Below are positions 42,556 to 55,434 of a stretch of DNA of 64,000 nt, piece by piece. Below the pieces are notes generated by a model. That model was given only the letters and a program-made list of their open reading frames with translations. It did no database searches and was not told the origin of the DNA. Position 1 is the first letter of the stretch; each line of letters begins with the position of its first letter. The position numbers and the translations under genes were made by a program. This DNA comes from Serinus canaria (Eukaryota > Chordata > Aves > Passeriformes > Fringillidae): assembly GCF_022539315.1 (NCBI RefSeq), contig NC_066343.1, positions 37,986,649 through 38,050,648 of the forward strand, written 5' to 3'.

Positions 42556-42561
42556 ATTCTT
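42556..42561 (+). repeat. Target-site duplication, right copy (ATTCTT)
   Basis: It lies immediately after the CA of the LTR and is identical to 41975-41980. Confidence 0.75.
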
Positions 42562-45500
42562 GTTTCTTTTCATTTCCATTTCAGGTTTATGTCTTTTAAG
42601 TAATTGCAAATGTATCTCGTATTCAGCTAGTGTATTTTTTTAATTGCTGTAGAGATAAAATTATACCTCTGCACTTTGGAAGCGGGCTGAAAGACCGCTG
42701 TTATCTATACCTGAAGCAATGACATAGCCTTTGCCTGTTGTGAACTGGACAGCCTTTCCCCACAGCACAGCCCAGTCCTTTCTACTTATTTATTTTGATA
42801 ATAAATTGTCTGTACATTTGCTTTATACATGAAGAGGAAATAATTCACAAATTCAGATTTCCAAAGCTGTGATAAATAAATGTAAATAAAAGTAAATAAA
42901 CGACAAAACATACATGTTAATACAATTGCAAATAGCTTTCTGTACTCCTTTTTATTACACATATGACTCAGAGACACAAAGATTCTGGAAGTTGTAAAAA
43001 TGAGTACCATCCTCCATTCACATGAAGTGTGACTTTCCCAATCTGCATATCTTCCCCACAGTGCAGAAAACATCTGAGGACAGGCAGAAATGTGAGGAGG
43101 ATGCATCATTGATAAGTCTGCCTCTGATACTGTTACACAAAAAATGCCTTCTTCCCACCAAGCAAGGTCAAATTGTGAGAAGAGAGGTGCTGTAAGTTCT
43201 TTAGTAAGAAAACGTGGACCACTCAGAGAATAAGTTCACCCTAATCTACCAAAACATTTTAGCTGTAATACTGTCCGCAGTCTGGTATCCAGCTGCAATA
43301 CCTGGGAAACCCACCATCCAAGAGCAATGCCTTAATCTTTGGTCACACTTGACCTGGTATCAGGGTCCAAGCTGACCTCTGCTCTAGCTCTCAGGGTGTG
43401 ATGCCTTTCTTGGAAGGCTGGTCCTGGAGCATGGCCCCTGCAGACTCCTGGGGCTATGTGCCAGCCTCAGCATGGCAAATGCTGCTGCTTTGAGGGCAAA
43501 GAGTGAACAGATTAAATGAAGACTGTTCTTCAGAAGCAGGATCACAGAACATGCCTTAAATTCATCAGGTTTGTTCAAATACAGGAAGATGCTTTCTGAC
43601 TCACTGAGAGAACTATCATGATTTGTTGGCTTATTTTTTTAATGGACAATTGAACCCAGACTGAGTGATGTAGACTCAGGTCTTGAAACCACCAGTGGTA
43701 TTGGTTGGGCAATAAATGGAAAATTGAGTCTTGCTTTATAACAGTACTTTGAATTAAAATTAAACTTGCTCATTATATTGGTTTAGGAAGCAACAGTTGC
43801 AGCAGCTGCTGCCTATCTATAAAAGCATGTGTTTTTTTCCCTTTTTTTTCAGATTGAAAGGAAAGCAAACAACCCAAAAGCTAATAGACTAAAAATATCT
43901 GATGGATATAATGGAAAAGATGAAGGGGGACAGATGACATATAGATGAATTGTGCTTCAAAATGTTTAATAGTGAGTAGAACTGAATTTCTTCTTCATGT
44001 TCTGTGCCTTTTCATCCACACCTCCATGTAGCCTCTCTCCTGCCAGTGCTTGTTTTGTCACAGCATGTATAGTCCAGGCCCTGTTGAGGCAGGGTGGTAA
44101 TGGCCCACATTTGCACAGGTCCTGCACCTGTGACAGTGCTGCAGGACCTGCATAGCCTATACAGCACTCAGAAGCTTATCAAAAGTAATGGTCATTTGAA
44201 AGCCCAAGAGCTTCTGAAGCACTGAGACTTGAACTAGTTTCAGAAACATTCCTTCAGCTGAGCTGCAGCTCAGCCCTTGCAGGCAGGGCAGGACTGTCAG
44301 CGCAGTCCACAAGAGAGCTGGGTCAAGGAAGGACCATGTGACTTCAGCACAGGAATCCTGTGGTGCAGGCAAGAGCACAGAAAACTTCCTTTTCCTTTTT
44401 TCAGTACTAACCCTGCCTTCATCACCAAATGGGCCAGAATTAGCTGTACCCAGGAGCTTGAGGAGAGAAGGAAAGGGCTGAGGCTGTCACTCTCCATTTT
44501 CTAACAGGAGTAACCTGGTACTGAAGAGAACGCCGTGAGTCAGGAGAGGTCAATCCCACAGTGCTGCATTTGTGGTCCTGTCCTCTCCAGAACAGGTGTG
44601 GCTGGTACTCAGAGCTTGCCTTCCTGGTTGAACATTCTCCAGGGTACAGGCTTTCCCAGCTCACATCTGCTAGTGTTTCTGGATTTGGGATAGCTGCTGT
44701 TTCCCTGGAGATGGGTAGAGGACTGTTTAATATTCTGCCAAGAGCCACAGGCATCTAGACAGTTTAACCAGAGCTTATGGAAATACTTTTAGGTAAACAG
44801 ATACTGAAGTTAAGCCTTTATATAGTTTGAAAGTATTTGTGGGTATGGTTTACCAAGCAGTTCAGGCTGATTTGAACCAGGATTAGTGCTGGAAAAAAGA
44901 CATTCTGGTCCTTCCCTCTCCTGTCAATTCTCATTTCTGCTCTAAGCTGTAGCAGCAAGCTCATTGGGCTGCAAACAATGCCCTCAAAGCCAAGTGACAG
45001 CTTCTTCCTGCTGGTTGAGTGAGCTGAACTGGCTGAGTATGCCAGGTATTAGTGTGAATCCCAAAGACTGCAAAGCAAGGGTGGATAGGACAGGTCCTCC
45101 CCTTCTAGTGCAACATAGCATTAGATTAATTTAAGAAACCCAAGAGAAATAGATTATCAAAATTTACAGTGTTGGTACTAGAGTGCTGACTAATGGCAGA
45201 ACCTGGTTAAAATCTCTTCTGTCGCAGGTTAGGCAGAGATTCACACCAACCAGAATCTAATACACCTAGCCTTACATATTCATATCCTATACAAACTCTC
45301 TATTAATCTCTCCATTTTTGCCAAAACATTCTCGACTAAATTAAAACTAAAAAGTAGAAAATAGCAAAACACGAGAAGCACAGAAGTTGCTGCAACAGAG
45401 TACCTAACTGCTGCCATCTGTCCTGACTCCAGCTACAAAGACATGTGCACTCTCACACAGCAACACCAAACAGGAGACGTCAGCCTTGGTCACATTTGTT

Positions 45501-48500
45501 GATCAGTTGCCAGCAGTCTCCTGATCAAAACACACGGACTAAGGCTTTGAACTGTGGCTGTCATCCAGAAGAGCACCTGCTCCTCTCTGCCCCAAACGTG
45601 TAGTTATGTTGGCTGCTGCATGCTTAGTTTTGTTTACTGTTTCCCACTAACTACACTTTTACAAGACAGCTTAGGTAAGCTGAACACAGCACATACTAAG
45701 CTGGCAGAATTAGACTCCCTCTTGCAATCAGTCTAAAGGGACTCTGTCAGAACTGGACGTACAGGGCTCTCCAGGAAACCATACCAGAACATGGGCTGGC
45801 TTTAGAAAGAGTGGCTTATCTTATTTTCCAGGTGCCATGTTTACCCGGACTGCAGATGAATGAGGGCCTCCCTTTCCCAAGACTCTTTCTGCATCATGGG
45901 GAGTAATGAAGAGGACTTGTCATTGCCTCCAGCTGCCATTTAAAACTGTCTCTGCTCCCTGCAGAAAGCAGTGTAGATGTTTTCCAACGGTGAGTGCCGT
46001 TTTCTAGTCTGATTATTTCAACACTTAATTATTCAGTTCCCACTCCCCAGAGCGTTTTATTTACTTGGCTTGTTGGAGCTGGCAATCACAGGTAGGCTTT
46101 GGGGAGCAGAGGTTAGGAGAAGCACATCTGGCTTCCAAGATTTGAAATTGCTGCTGTAATTTGATGCCCTGATGGATTAAGAGCTGGAAGGAAGGACTAT
46201 AGCTATTTACGATATAGCAAAGATACACAGCTTGTGAAATTTGTTCCTCGTGCAAGAACATCAACCTTTTTTTGACCCTAGATTCTGGTTTCAGTCCTTA
46301 GCATCTGAACACTGCACCTTTGATCAACAGCTCCTAGTACATAATATTCCCAAGCATTCAACAAGGTTGAGAAGCCATATAATTCACACATTTCCTTCTT
46401 TTTCACATTCTCATTCTACCTTCAACACCAGTTTCCTTCCATATAATTAATAGAAATAGCAGGAGATGATAGAGAATATTGAATAAAATCTCTCTTACTT
46501 ATGGGTTACACTGCAGCCCTCCTCTCCCCACAGGGGCATCCAGGCCAGTCCCTTTGTCATGTCAACTACTGCATTTCTGCCCATCAGGAATAAGACAGCG
46601 CTATTCCTGGCTGATGCTGGGAAATGTGAGGACACAACATGTCAACTGAACTTCCCTCTACCATAATACTATGGCTGTGGCTTTAAATACTTTTTACTGT
46701 AGAGCACAATTTGGACAACACTTCTCATCAACAGTGGGACTGATTCAATCACTAATAAGAGGAAGGACATCCTCACAATTAAGCATGTGTCAGATGAAAA
46801 CTAAGTGGCAGAGGCAGTTTAATAACCTTGCACCACACCCTCCCTGATGGCAACAGAGCACTCAAAAAATCCCTGTTCTTGGCAGTGCTAATAGAGGCCT
46901 TGTCAGAATTGCAAACATGACACAGTATGTCTCCAGCTGGGATTTTTAAGTGCTGGGAAGCACCCTCTGGTCCACAGAAGAGAGTCTTCTTCTGGGCACA
47001 CAGAGGAAACACTTCTACCAAGCAGAAGAGGCAGAAATCAGACTCTTTTGGTATGAAAGACTGTGCTCTTGGGCAATATTTACTATGAGTAATTCCAGCC
47101 CAATTTCTTAGTTGTCTTGTTTCACAATATAGTCAAATCACTTGCACTACAGGATTTCCACACTTCATTATGTTTCCTAGATTTGAAAAAGACAAAATAA
47201 TTCACCTGGCAGATAAGTTTTAAAAGTGGAAATTGCAGAAAGAGAATACAAAGATCTCGTTACAACTAAAATTACTGTATATGCAACTGATTTGCTTCCC
47301 AAAATTGTCATTAGCACTGTTTGCACACTTTACTTTTTGAGATTAACCTCAGCACTGGCACAGAAATGTAAGCCCTTGAGCTGGCTGAGATTAGGTCTGC
47401 AGATCAGTTTCTCCAAGCTACAAATGGAAATTGGCTTTAGCTCATGCAAAATGTGGCTCTGGGCTGGGTGGATGTTAATAATAAGGTTGCAGTGGCACAA
47501 CAGTCTTCATACCTGATGTGTATGTGTGGATGCAAGGCTCTAAATTCCTCTTAGGGAAGGTAAGGTGGTCTTCCTTCACACTCCCTGCTGGTGGCAGGGA
47601 GAGGTGGGGCTGAGTGCTGCAGCGAGCCTGCCCAGGTTCTTCTTCCACACCTCCCACATCATGCCTGGGAGCGTGGCTTTGGCAGGAAAACCCATTTGCC
47701 CAGCAGAAAGGTGTCTTTTTGCCTCGCCCTCTCCAGTGGGAAGGTGTTGGGAAGCCCTGTCTGTGGGAGCCCCCCCCTTTCTCTTGGCCCTTGATCAGGA
47801 CTGGTCCAGGGCATGGGAAGGTTGCCACAGTGCCTTTGTCTGGGAAGGCACGTGGGAGTGACCTGTGGCAGCATCTGCCCTCTTGTTTGTGCTCCTGAGG
47901 GTAAATACATTTCTGTAGGTAAAACACCTTCTCTCTTGGTATACTTTTTGGTATTCATTTTGTTGTTATTGTGTTTCTTACTCCATTGTTTTTTGCACTC
48001 AGGAAATTTTTATCTCAGCCTCTGCCTTTGTCCTTCTCTTACTGGAAGCTTTGGAGGTAAGGGGAGTGGTTTATTTGGGTTTAATTTCCTGCTGGTGTTA
48101 AACCACCACAACTTCCGTCTGTCATGCAAAGGCACACTGAAGTCATGACTCTTCTGTGGTGGATGTGTATCAAGGGGTTGTGGCTTCAGATTGACAGTGG
48201 ATAACAGAAGTTTTTTAATACCAGATTTTGAAACTAATTTTTCTAACAACAGAAACAATTTGCATATTACTTCATTTACCAGTCAAAGTAACAGTTGGCA
48301 GAAAAGTCTCTTTTAGGAGCTGATGGACAAATTCTGCCAAAGATTATGTTTTTCCATTGGAGAAAACTTTTCTTTTAGAGATTTCATTGAAAAACAGTAA
48401 AACCAATGTGCATCAGAGATGATGATGATAAATATTTGCTGAAAAAAAGTGTTTTTCAGCAATTTTTTTATATATTGGCTTCACTTCTGGAAATGAAAAG

Positions 48501-51500
48501 GTGTAGTCCAACAACCTCTGAAAGAGGAGGAAAGTTCCCCTTAGTGCTTAATGCAGTAGTACAACTACACATGAACATCAAACTTAAGTCTAGTGAGATC
48601 CCTTTGTGAATTATGAATTCTGCTCCTGGTGGAATGTGAAAGATGCTTTAAGTCTAGCACACCATAAACAAAAACATAAACCAGTGGCACCTCTGTTCTC
48701 CTCACCAGATGCCATATTTTGGTATTTCCAGGTATATCCATGGGAAATTCAGAGATCATGTCCACACTGTGCAGCTGAATTTTGCTGGAGTTGGGCACAT
48801 GGTTGAACTGATGGTAGAAAGAGGCCCTTGGGACTATCATGTTTATTTAACAAGCACCCAATGCACTCACTTTGACCTGTGCTCTCCTGTGCAATGTCTG
48901 GTTCACCTGATGCCACAGACAGTGTTTCACATGAGTGATGTAGCACTCTTTCCTTCAGTGAGCAATTTAAAACAAAAAGGTGGGTGTGATAAGGGAATTG
49001 TGAAAATACTGTGCTAGAATGGAAGACTTAACATCTTTACTGAAGATGAATGTGTAAAACAAGGCAGAATTTCTCTCTGGCATGCTTTTCTTTGGTGACT
49101 GTGGGAGTTCTGTGGAGCTTTCCTAGCCAGGATGGTAAGAAACAGGACAACTGCGTGATGCTAAGTCACAGCTGGGGAGGCTGTTCTTCCTGTATCTCTC
49201 CTTCACCTTCTGCTGAAAAATATTCTCCCTGTTTTGCTAAGTACAAACCAATAGTATGTCTTGGAGAATAAATGAGAAATGGGAAGTCACATGGTAGCTT
49301 TGAATTCATCTATTCATATCTGTCCTGTAGACCCAAACTGGCACCCGATTAGGTTCCTTTCTGTATTTTCCTGGGATGGCAGCAGTAAGTGAGTTGCACA
49401 ACATTTCTCAGGCAGGTATTATTACCTGGGATAAAAAGGCCTGGAAATCTTCCTCTTCCTATTAGCACTTCCAAGATTTGTGCCTTCATGATTCAGTTCT
49501 TGAAGCCTACATGGAAACTGTGTTAATCCATCAGTTTAAGCATTTATGCAGCTCCTTTTTGAGCTTCTATAAGCAGATTGATACTGCAGATGATGCCTTA
49601 AGAAGATGCCTCTGAAACCTGTACTAGTACCTGACTACCAGGTCTAGCAGCTGCAAGTGATGTTTCCTTCTTACTGTGAGCAACTGAGGAAATTTAGCCC
49701 ATCCTGTCTGATACTAATTTGGTTATGGTGACTCACCTCCTTACATGTTTTCCAGGGTAATTGTTACAACATTCTCTAGCTGGGAACACAATCCCCAGGG
49801 GTCTGTAGAAAATTTTTATTTGAAGTCTTCTAGTTGTAGAGAATGGTGTTTAATTTTTTAAGTATAACCAAATCTGAGTCTAATTCTAGCTACCAGGTGT
49901 TATTGGGAAACACTTCTAAAGAAATATCTTTCCTGCTTCTGCAGATACATACCTTAGGAATGATGAAATAATCCATACTATAGGCTTAGGAGGATATGTT
50001 TCTGTCCTACAACTCATCTGGACCTACTGACACATTGCCTTTGGCACAAAATTCCAGACTTGTACTTATTGTTTTTCCAGTAATAAAAATTTTGGCTTAG
50101 CAGTAATTGATTGCTCTTAGCACTCTGCGGAGTACTTTTTTCTCATATTTGCAGCCAATGGAAAGATGTAAAAATGATACAAAGTTATAGAGTTATATTT
50201 AGTGATAGCGGGATTTGCTGCTAACCTTCTCTCTGTGCTTCTTTCGCTTAGCTGATAGCCACATCTGTTTTGACTTGTAAGCAGTCATGTGTAGGGGGTC
50301 TGAAAGTGAAGCTGATTCATCTTTCATGGGAAACAGACTAGTCAAACTATACTTCTTTGTGGCCAGGCTAAAAAAGTTGATTTTGCAATGCAATGAGTAG
50401 CTCAAAAAGTGAAGCACAGGATGACTCAAAGAGTCATTCACATGCTGTCTTTTAACATCAGCAGTCTAGCCCCTCTAATGCAAGAGCCTTCCCCTCTCTC
50501 CCATGCTTCTCTGGCAGCAGTTTTGAAAAGTTTAACTTCATCCTCCAGGGCACCACATGCTGGTGTTTCACTAAGTCCTTACTCATGCAGATTTCAACCC
50601 TCTCCCCCAGCCCTCCAGCTTTGATTGCTGATGTGCAGCAGAAGCATCCTGACTATACTTCCAACACATATAGTCCAGATATAAACACATACTTCCAGTT
50701 ACCTTCCAGAGAACACATATACTTCCAGCCCTCATACAGTCTCCAGGTGTGTTACAGTCAGCTGTGACCGTGCCTGAATCCATAGGGAACATACCTCACC
50801 AAGCTGTATTCCAAATCCTGTGCAGATACAACAGAGAGCGTGTTCATGAGCCTGGACACAGAGCTACCAGACATGCCCAAACCATTGCAGCAGGTGCTAC
50901 ATTTCTGCAGGAGTATGTGTGGGCTCAGGCTGTCACCATCTCTTTGCTGAGAAATCCATGTAAGATGCAGCGTGCCAAGCATTCACTCCTGTTTGAGACC
51001 CCCTTGTCACTGTGCCCTAAATTCTTCTTAGTCTTCCTCTCTGCCTAGTGTATATGAGTGCATATTGGTAGGGTAGGTGTCCTAGCCTTGGTGACTGCAG
51101 GAGCCGGAGTTTGGGCAAGGTGGTCCAGGTCTGCCTTGTCTCAGGACAGGCCAGTGAATTTTAAGCTACATCCAACTGACTCAGCAACATAATTGATTTC
51201 TGAAAAATGATCTGTAAATATGCATGTGTTGGATTTGGACCTGACCCAAACTAGTCTGGTGGGTGCAGAAACGCTAGGTCAGTTTGGTTAATGCAAAACT
51301 GAACCAGATCCACCGAGATCCTCAGCTAGCTTTGAGGCAGAATAGCTGCTGGTCCCACTGCTCCAGTAAAGCTTGTTATGATAAAAGATGTAGCCATACA
51401 GAGGAATAGCATCTGTTCCCTTCTGTGTACTGCTCATATGACTTTTGAAGACCCAAGTACTTCTACCTGCAAAGTCTGAGTGGCTTGGCTGTAACCCAAA

Positions 51501-54264
51501 AAACTTAGGCATTGTTGAAAACCAATTTTATTTCTCTTTTGCAACCACTGCCTTCTGAGTCAGACAATGCCTGAAAATAAATGTGAGTGAGTGAATTTCT
51601 TTTTCCTTTTTTTTTTTTTCCACACAATGGACTGAGTTTAACAAATAAAAAAATCAAATATAAATAAATTTCAGTAATGTGCAGAGTGCTTTTAGGCTAG
51701 CTTCAAAGATACTCCAATGCTCCATCTTCTCTGACTTAGCCAACAGCATGCTTCATTTACTTTCTCTGGAGTTACAATTTGGGCATTACTCCTCCATTTC
51801 ATTGTCAAAGCTGAAATAGTGATGCAGTTCAAATCGAGGCACCTGTTTTAAACAAGGACGCTGTAACACAGCATCTCTGCAATAAAAAGATTGCAACGAA
51901 TTAGGGAGGTAACTTCTCCTTTGAGGGAGGAACACAGCCAACAGAGGTTTAGGACCTGGAACTGGCTCTAAAAACTTCACTGTTGCTCTCTATAAAGACC
52001 TGACCATTTAGGAAACTGGCTCCTTTCTAAACTTCCTGGTGCTGTCAAGCATGTGACATTTTGGAGTTTCTAAACTCTTGTAGTTTCATAACTTTTTCAA
52101 TCACTTGAATCCCAAAAGTCCTAAAACCTGTGACTCTCTTCATCTTACCCTTGTCTCCTCATCCTTTCAAGGTGAGAAAAATCATACATATCCACCTCCA
52201 CCTGAGGCCATCTCTGGGTGCCCATGGCCTACCTTAAAATCATCTGCATGTAACCACTGATCTCTTCTGGCTTTCTAAACTCAGCAGTTAGGACAACAAC
52301 AAAACTTCTAAAAATAGTACAACCAATAACACCCAATAAAACTAGCCATATGAAGCTCTTCTTTTATTTGATGCATGTTGCTGCATGCTGGGGAGAAATC
52401 ACTGGGAAAACAGCCTGCACCAAAGTGTTTGCTTCTTCTCTATCTTCTTCAGAAAATTTCTTCAAGATTTGAGTCTGAGTACCAGTAGAATAGTTCTCGT
52501 TCTCTAAACTGCAAGATAATCTGTAATGCATCTTGGCCTTGAGCACCAAAGTTCAGAGTTTGTCTATATTATGGATTTTGAAGACAAAATTGAAAATTGT
52601 CATTCATTGGTTTATCCTCAAGATTATGTTTCAGCAGCTCTTCTCTGAAGCTACAAAGATGATTACTGTCCAGCTTCTGTTATTTCACTGTCAGGAGCTA
52701 AGCTCATCATGTCCCTTGCATGTACTATACATTCTGTACTCATATGACTAAACTCTTTTGACTTTGCAAAGACCTGCATTTTCTCCATTTCTGGAGTGAG
52801 TCAGAGCAGGATCTTTGCCTCTTCTAAACCCAGTTCTAAAAACTGTAGAATGAAGCTCTGCTCCTAGTTGCATTCTCAACACAAAAGAATTAATAAAAGT
52901 GAAGCAACAGAAGGGATGCTCACTTGTAACATTTGGCTAGCCTTTTTTTTTTAATCCCCAAATTGTCATTTAGGAAACAAATTTTTTATTTTTTTGATCA
53001 GTAGCACAGGATTTATAAGAAAGGAATCCAAAGCTATCCTGTGACTGTGATTCACTTTCCTGAGCCTTTTACCATGAAAACTGTAAATGATGCAATTGGC
53101 TGTGACTGCTAGTCAAAGGTTCATCATAGAGTCTGCTAAGTAATTTATACTCCCAGGTCTACATTTTACAGTAAATGGAAGCAAGGAACTGTGAGAAACA
53201 TGCTGTTGGGAAGGGAAAAACAAAGAGAAAGTAAAAGGAGTAGTTAATCAGTGTTGGTAAGTTGACCACACATCTCAAGTGTGCATAAAGCATTTGGGTA
53301 GGGGGCAGGTGAGGAAACCTTTTGTGGTAGAAACCCAGGAAGTTTTCTGACATGAGAAAGACCCCTCCACTTACCAGAATCTGACAGAAGCACTAAACAC
53401 GTCCGCAGCTGGAAGCTGAAATATGGTAGTGGCCATTAATTGACAGAGGTAAGTACAGGCTGTGTAGAGCTGGGCTCTGCACCAGCCCACTTAGAGCAGC
53501 AGTGGGAGATGCTGAACACAGTTTGTCAGAAGCAGAATATTAAAACACAGGTCAGGGTAGGACTGCTCATAAACCATACTTCTTATTGAGGACTAGACTT
53601 TAAAGGAATGATAAGGAATAATTAACTATGGAGCCCAGCAATAGCTCGGACCTGGGGAAAGATTTAATTAAGCAAGGGTAAAATAGGCAAAGAAAGGCAG
53701 GGGGAAACAGCAACTAGCATTTTAAGAAGATCTTGCTTAAATCCTTTGCAGCACACATAGGGCAGAGGTATTGTGCAAAGCTGCCTGCAGAGTGTGCCAT
53801 GCCAAGACTGTGCAGCTATCAGGGAGTAATGCTGAGATTTTAAATAAGCAGCACCAGCAGAGTCCCTTGTGTGATGAGGGGATATTTAATGTAAAGGACA
53901 ATTATTGCAGCACAAGTTCTAATGCAGTGTCCTCTCTCTCTGCAGCACAGCATTATCTGGAGAATTCCTGATGACAGACTCACATTTGCTGTTTTGGTTT
54001 CCATTATGAAAAACCACAAAGAAAAAGCTATGTAGCAAACAGCTTTGGCTTGCCATTTGTTAAAATGAATGCAGATTCTTCTGCTGTACAGGGACCACCT
54101 TTGCCATTAAAAAAACCCCATAAATATTCCTGACACTAAGAAATTCCCCTGAAGTCAAACAGGAGGTTGAAGAACTTCAGAAGGCAGGTATTGCCTCTCC
54201 TCAATTCTGAGTGTAAAGAGAAGAAGTTTTGATACCCTTCAGCAACAGAATGTGGTCAACAAGG

Positions 54265-55434
54265 AGGCAACAAGCAACAGTTTATTTGTAGAAAAATTCT
54301 TTAAAATTTACTACAATGTAAGATTAAGGAAAAAATAGTCTTAATATATATACATACAATATATATAAACAAACACATATCGCACCATGAAAATTACATG
54401 CTTTTAGAACAGAGAATGGGTCATATTCCCTCATATCAATTTAAAAGTTATCACTGCAAGAAACCTTGCTTCCTTTTTTTTTTTTATCCCCATCAAAGTT
54501 TTCAAGTACAGGAAGTAAGTAATGCAGGATCTAATAGTAGAAAACCTTTGTTATACACAAATTACAACTGACAGCTAGACAATATTATTCTGCAGTATCC
54601 AACACTTGTATTTTTTGTACTCTATTATAATGATATGAACTTTTACCTGAGGTGCATGGAAATAACAAAGCAAGATAATTGGCAAGTTTAAGAGATTTTC
54701 ACATTATGATTTGACTGTAATTGAAGTTGATTAGGTATCACACCTATACCTATAGTACTGGCACAAGAATGCTCTGCGTGAGTCATCACCAATGACTTAG
54801 AAGTGCAGGAAAAAATAATAGGCAAGCACCACTTGCAATGATAAGCATGCAGACAATTTAAGTGAAACAGAGGTAGCATGTTCTTGTAACTCCAGCAGGG
54901 TCATTCAAATCAACTGCACCCTCCCTCCTGCAAAAGGCACTCACTTTTTCAGCTAAAAACGATGCACTTAAGTTTGGTCAGATTGACCACAAATGGTGGA
55001 TTTCTCTCCTTACAAATATAAAAAGAAGTTAAGCAGAGGACACAGTGAAAAGGAAAAAAAAAAAAAAAAAAAAAAGAATGTAAGAAACAGACACATAAGG
55101 TATATGTGCTATTCCTCTCCCCCTACCTTTTACGGGAGAATTATATAAAACAGTTGCAGTACGTAATCTAAAAGTTAAGACTTTCCAGTTGAAATGGCAG
55201 TATTAAGCAGCACATTCTCAATCAGAAATAGTTTTAAACCACCAGAAGTACACCAGTCTTTTTAATAAAAAGCAACAACTCACAGTTAGGAGTAGAAAGT
55301 TTATGCACAAAAAAGGTGGTGCCAGAAGGATCCTCTGATGCAAAAGCTCATAAATTAGTATGCACTGTAACTTTTATACTGTATCTTTTATCCTTTCTGC
55401 ACTTTGAGAGGATATCCATACAAAACACCTCCTC
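54265..55434 (-). other. DAPK1: DAPK1 3' UTR
   Basis: AT-rich sequence follows the stop to a minus-strand AATAAA (plus-strand TTTATT, 54281-54286), giving about 1.2 kb, similar to the mammalian 3' UTR length. It includes a 22-nt poly-U (plus-strand A run at 55054-55075) and an ATATATA-rich patch at about 54343-54370. The exact end is inferred. Confidence 0.55.

Larger units (their letters stand above)
28000..54260. other. Gene-poor interval between CTSL promoter and DAPK1 3' end
   Basis: In 26 kb I recognise no exon of a known protein on either strand. ORFs are short and lack similarity I can name. It contains T/G-rich simple sequence (about 28115-28190), a CA repeat (29300-29320), a solo LTR (41981-42555) and minor repeats. 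Regulatory elements for CTSL or DAPK1 may lie here, but the sequence alone does not show them. Confidence 0.65.
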
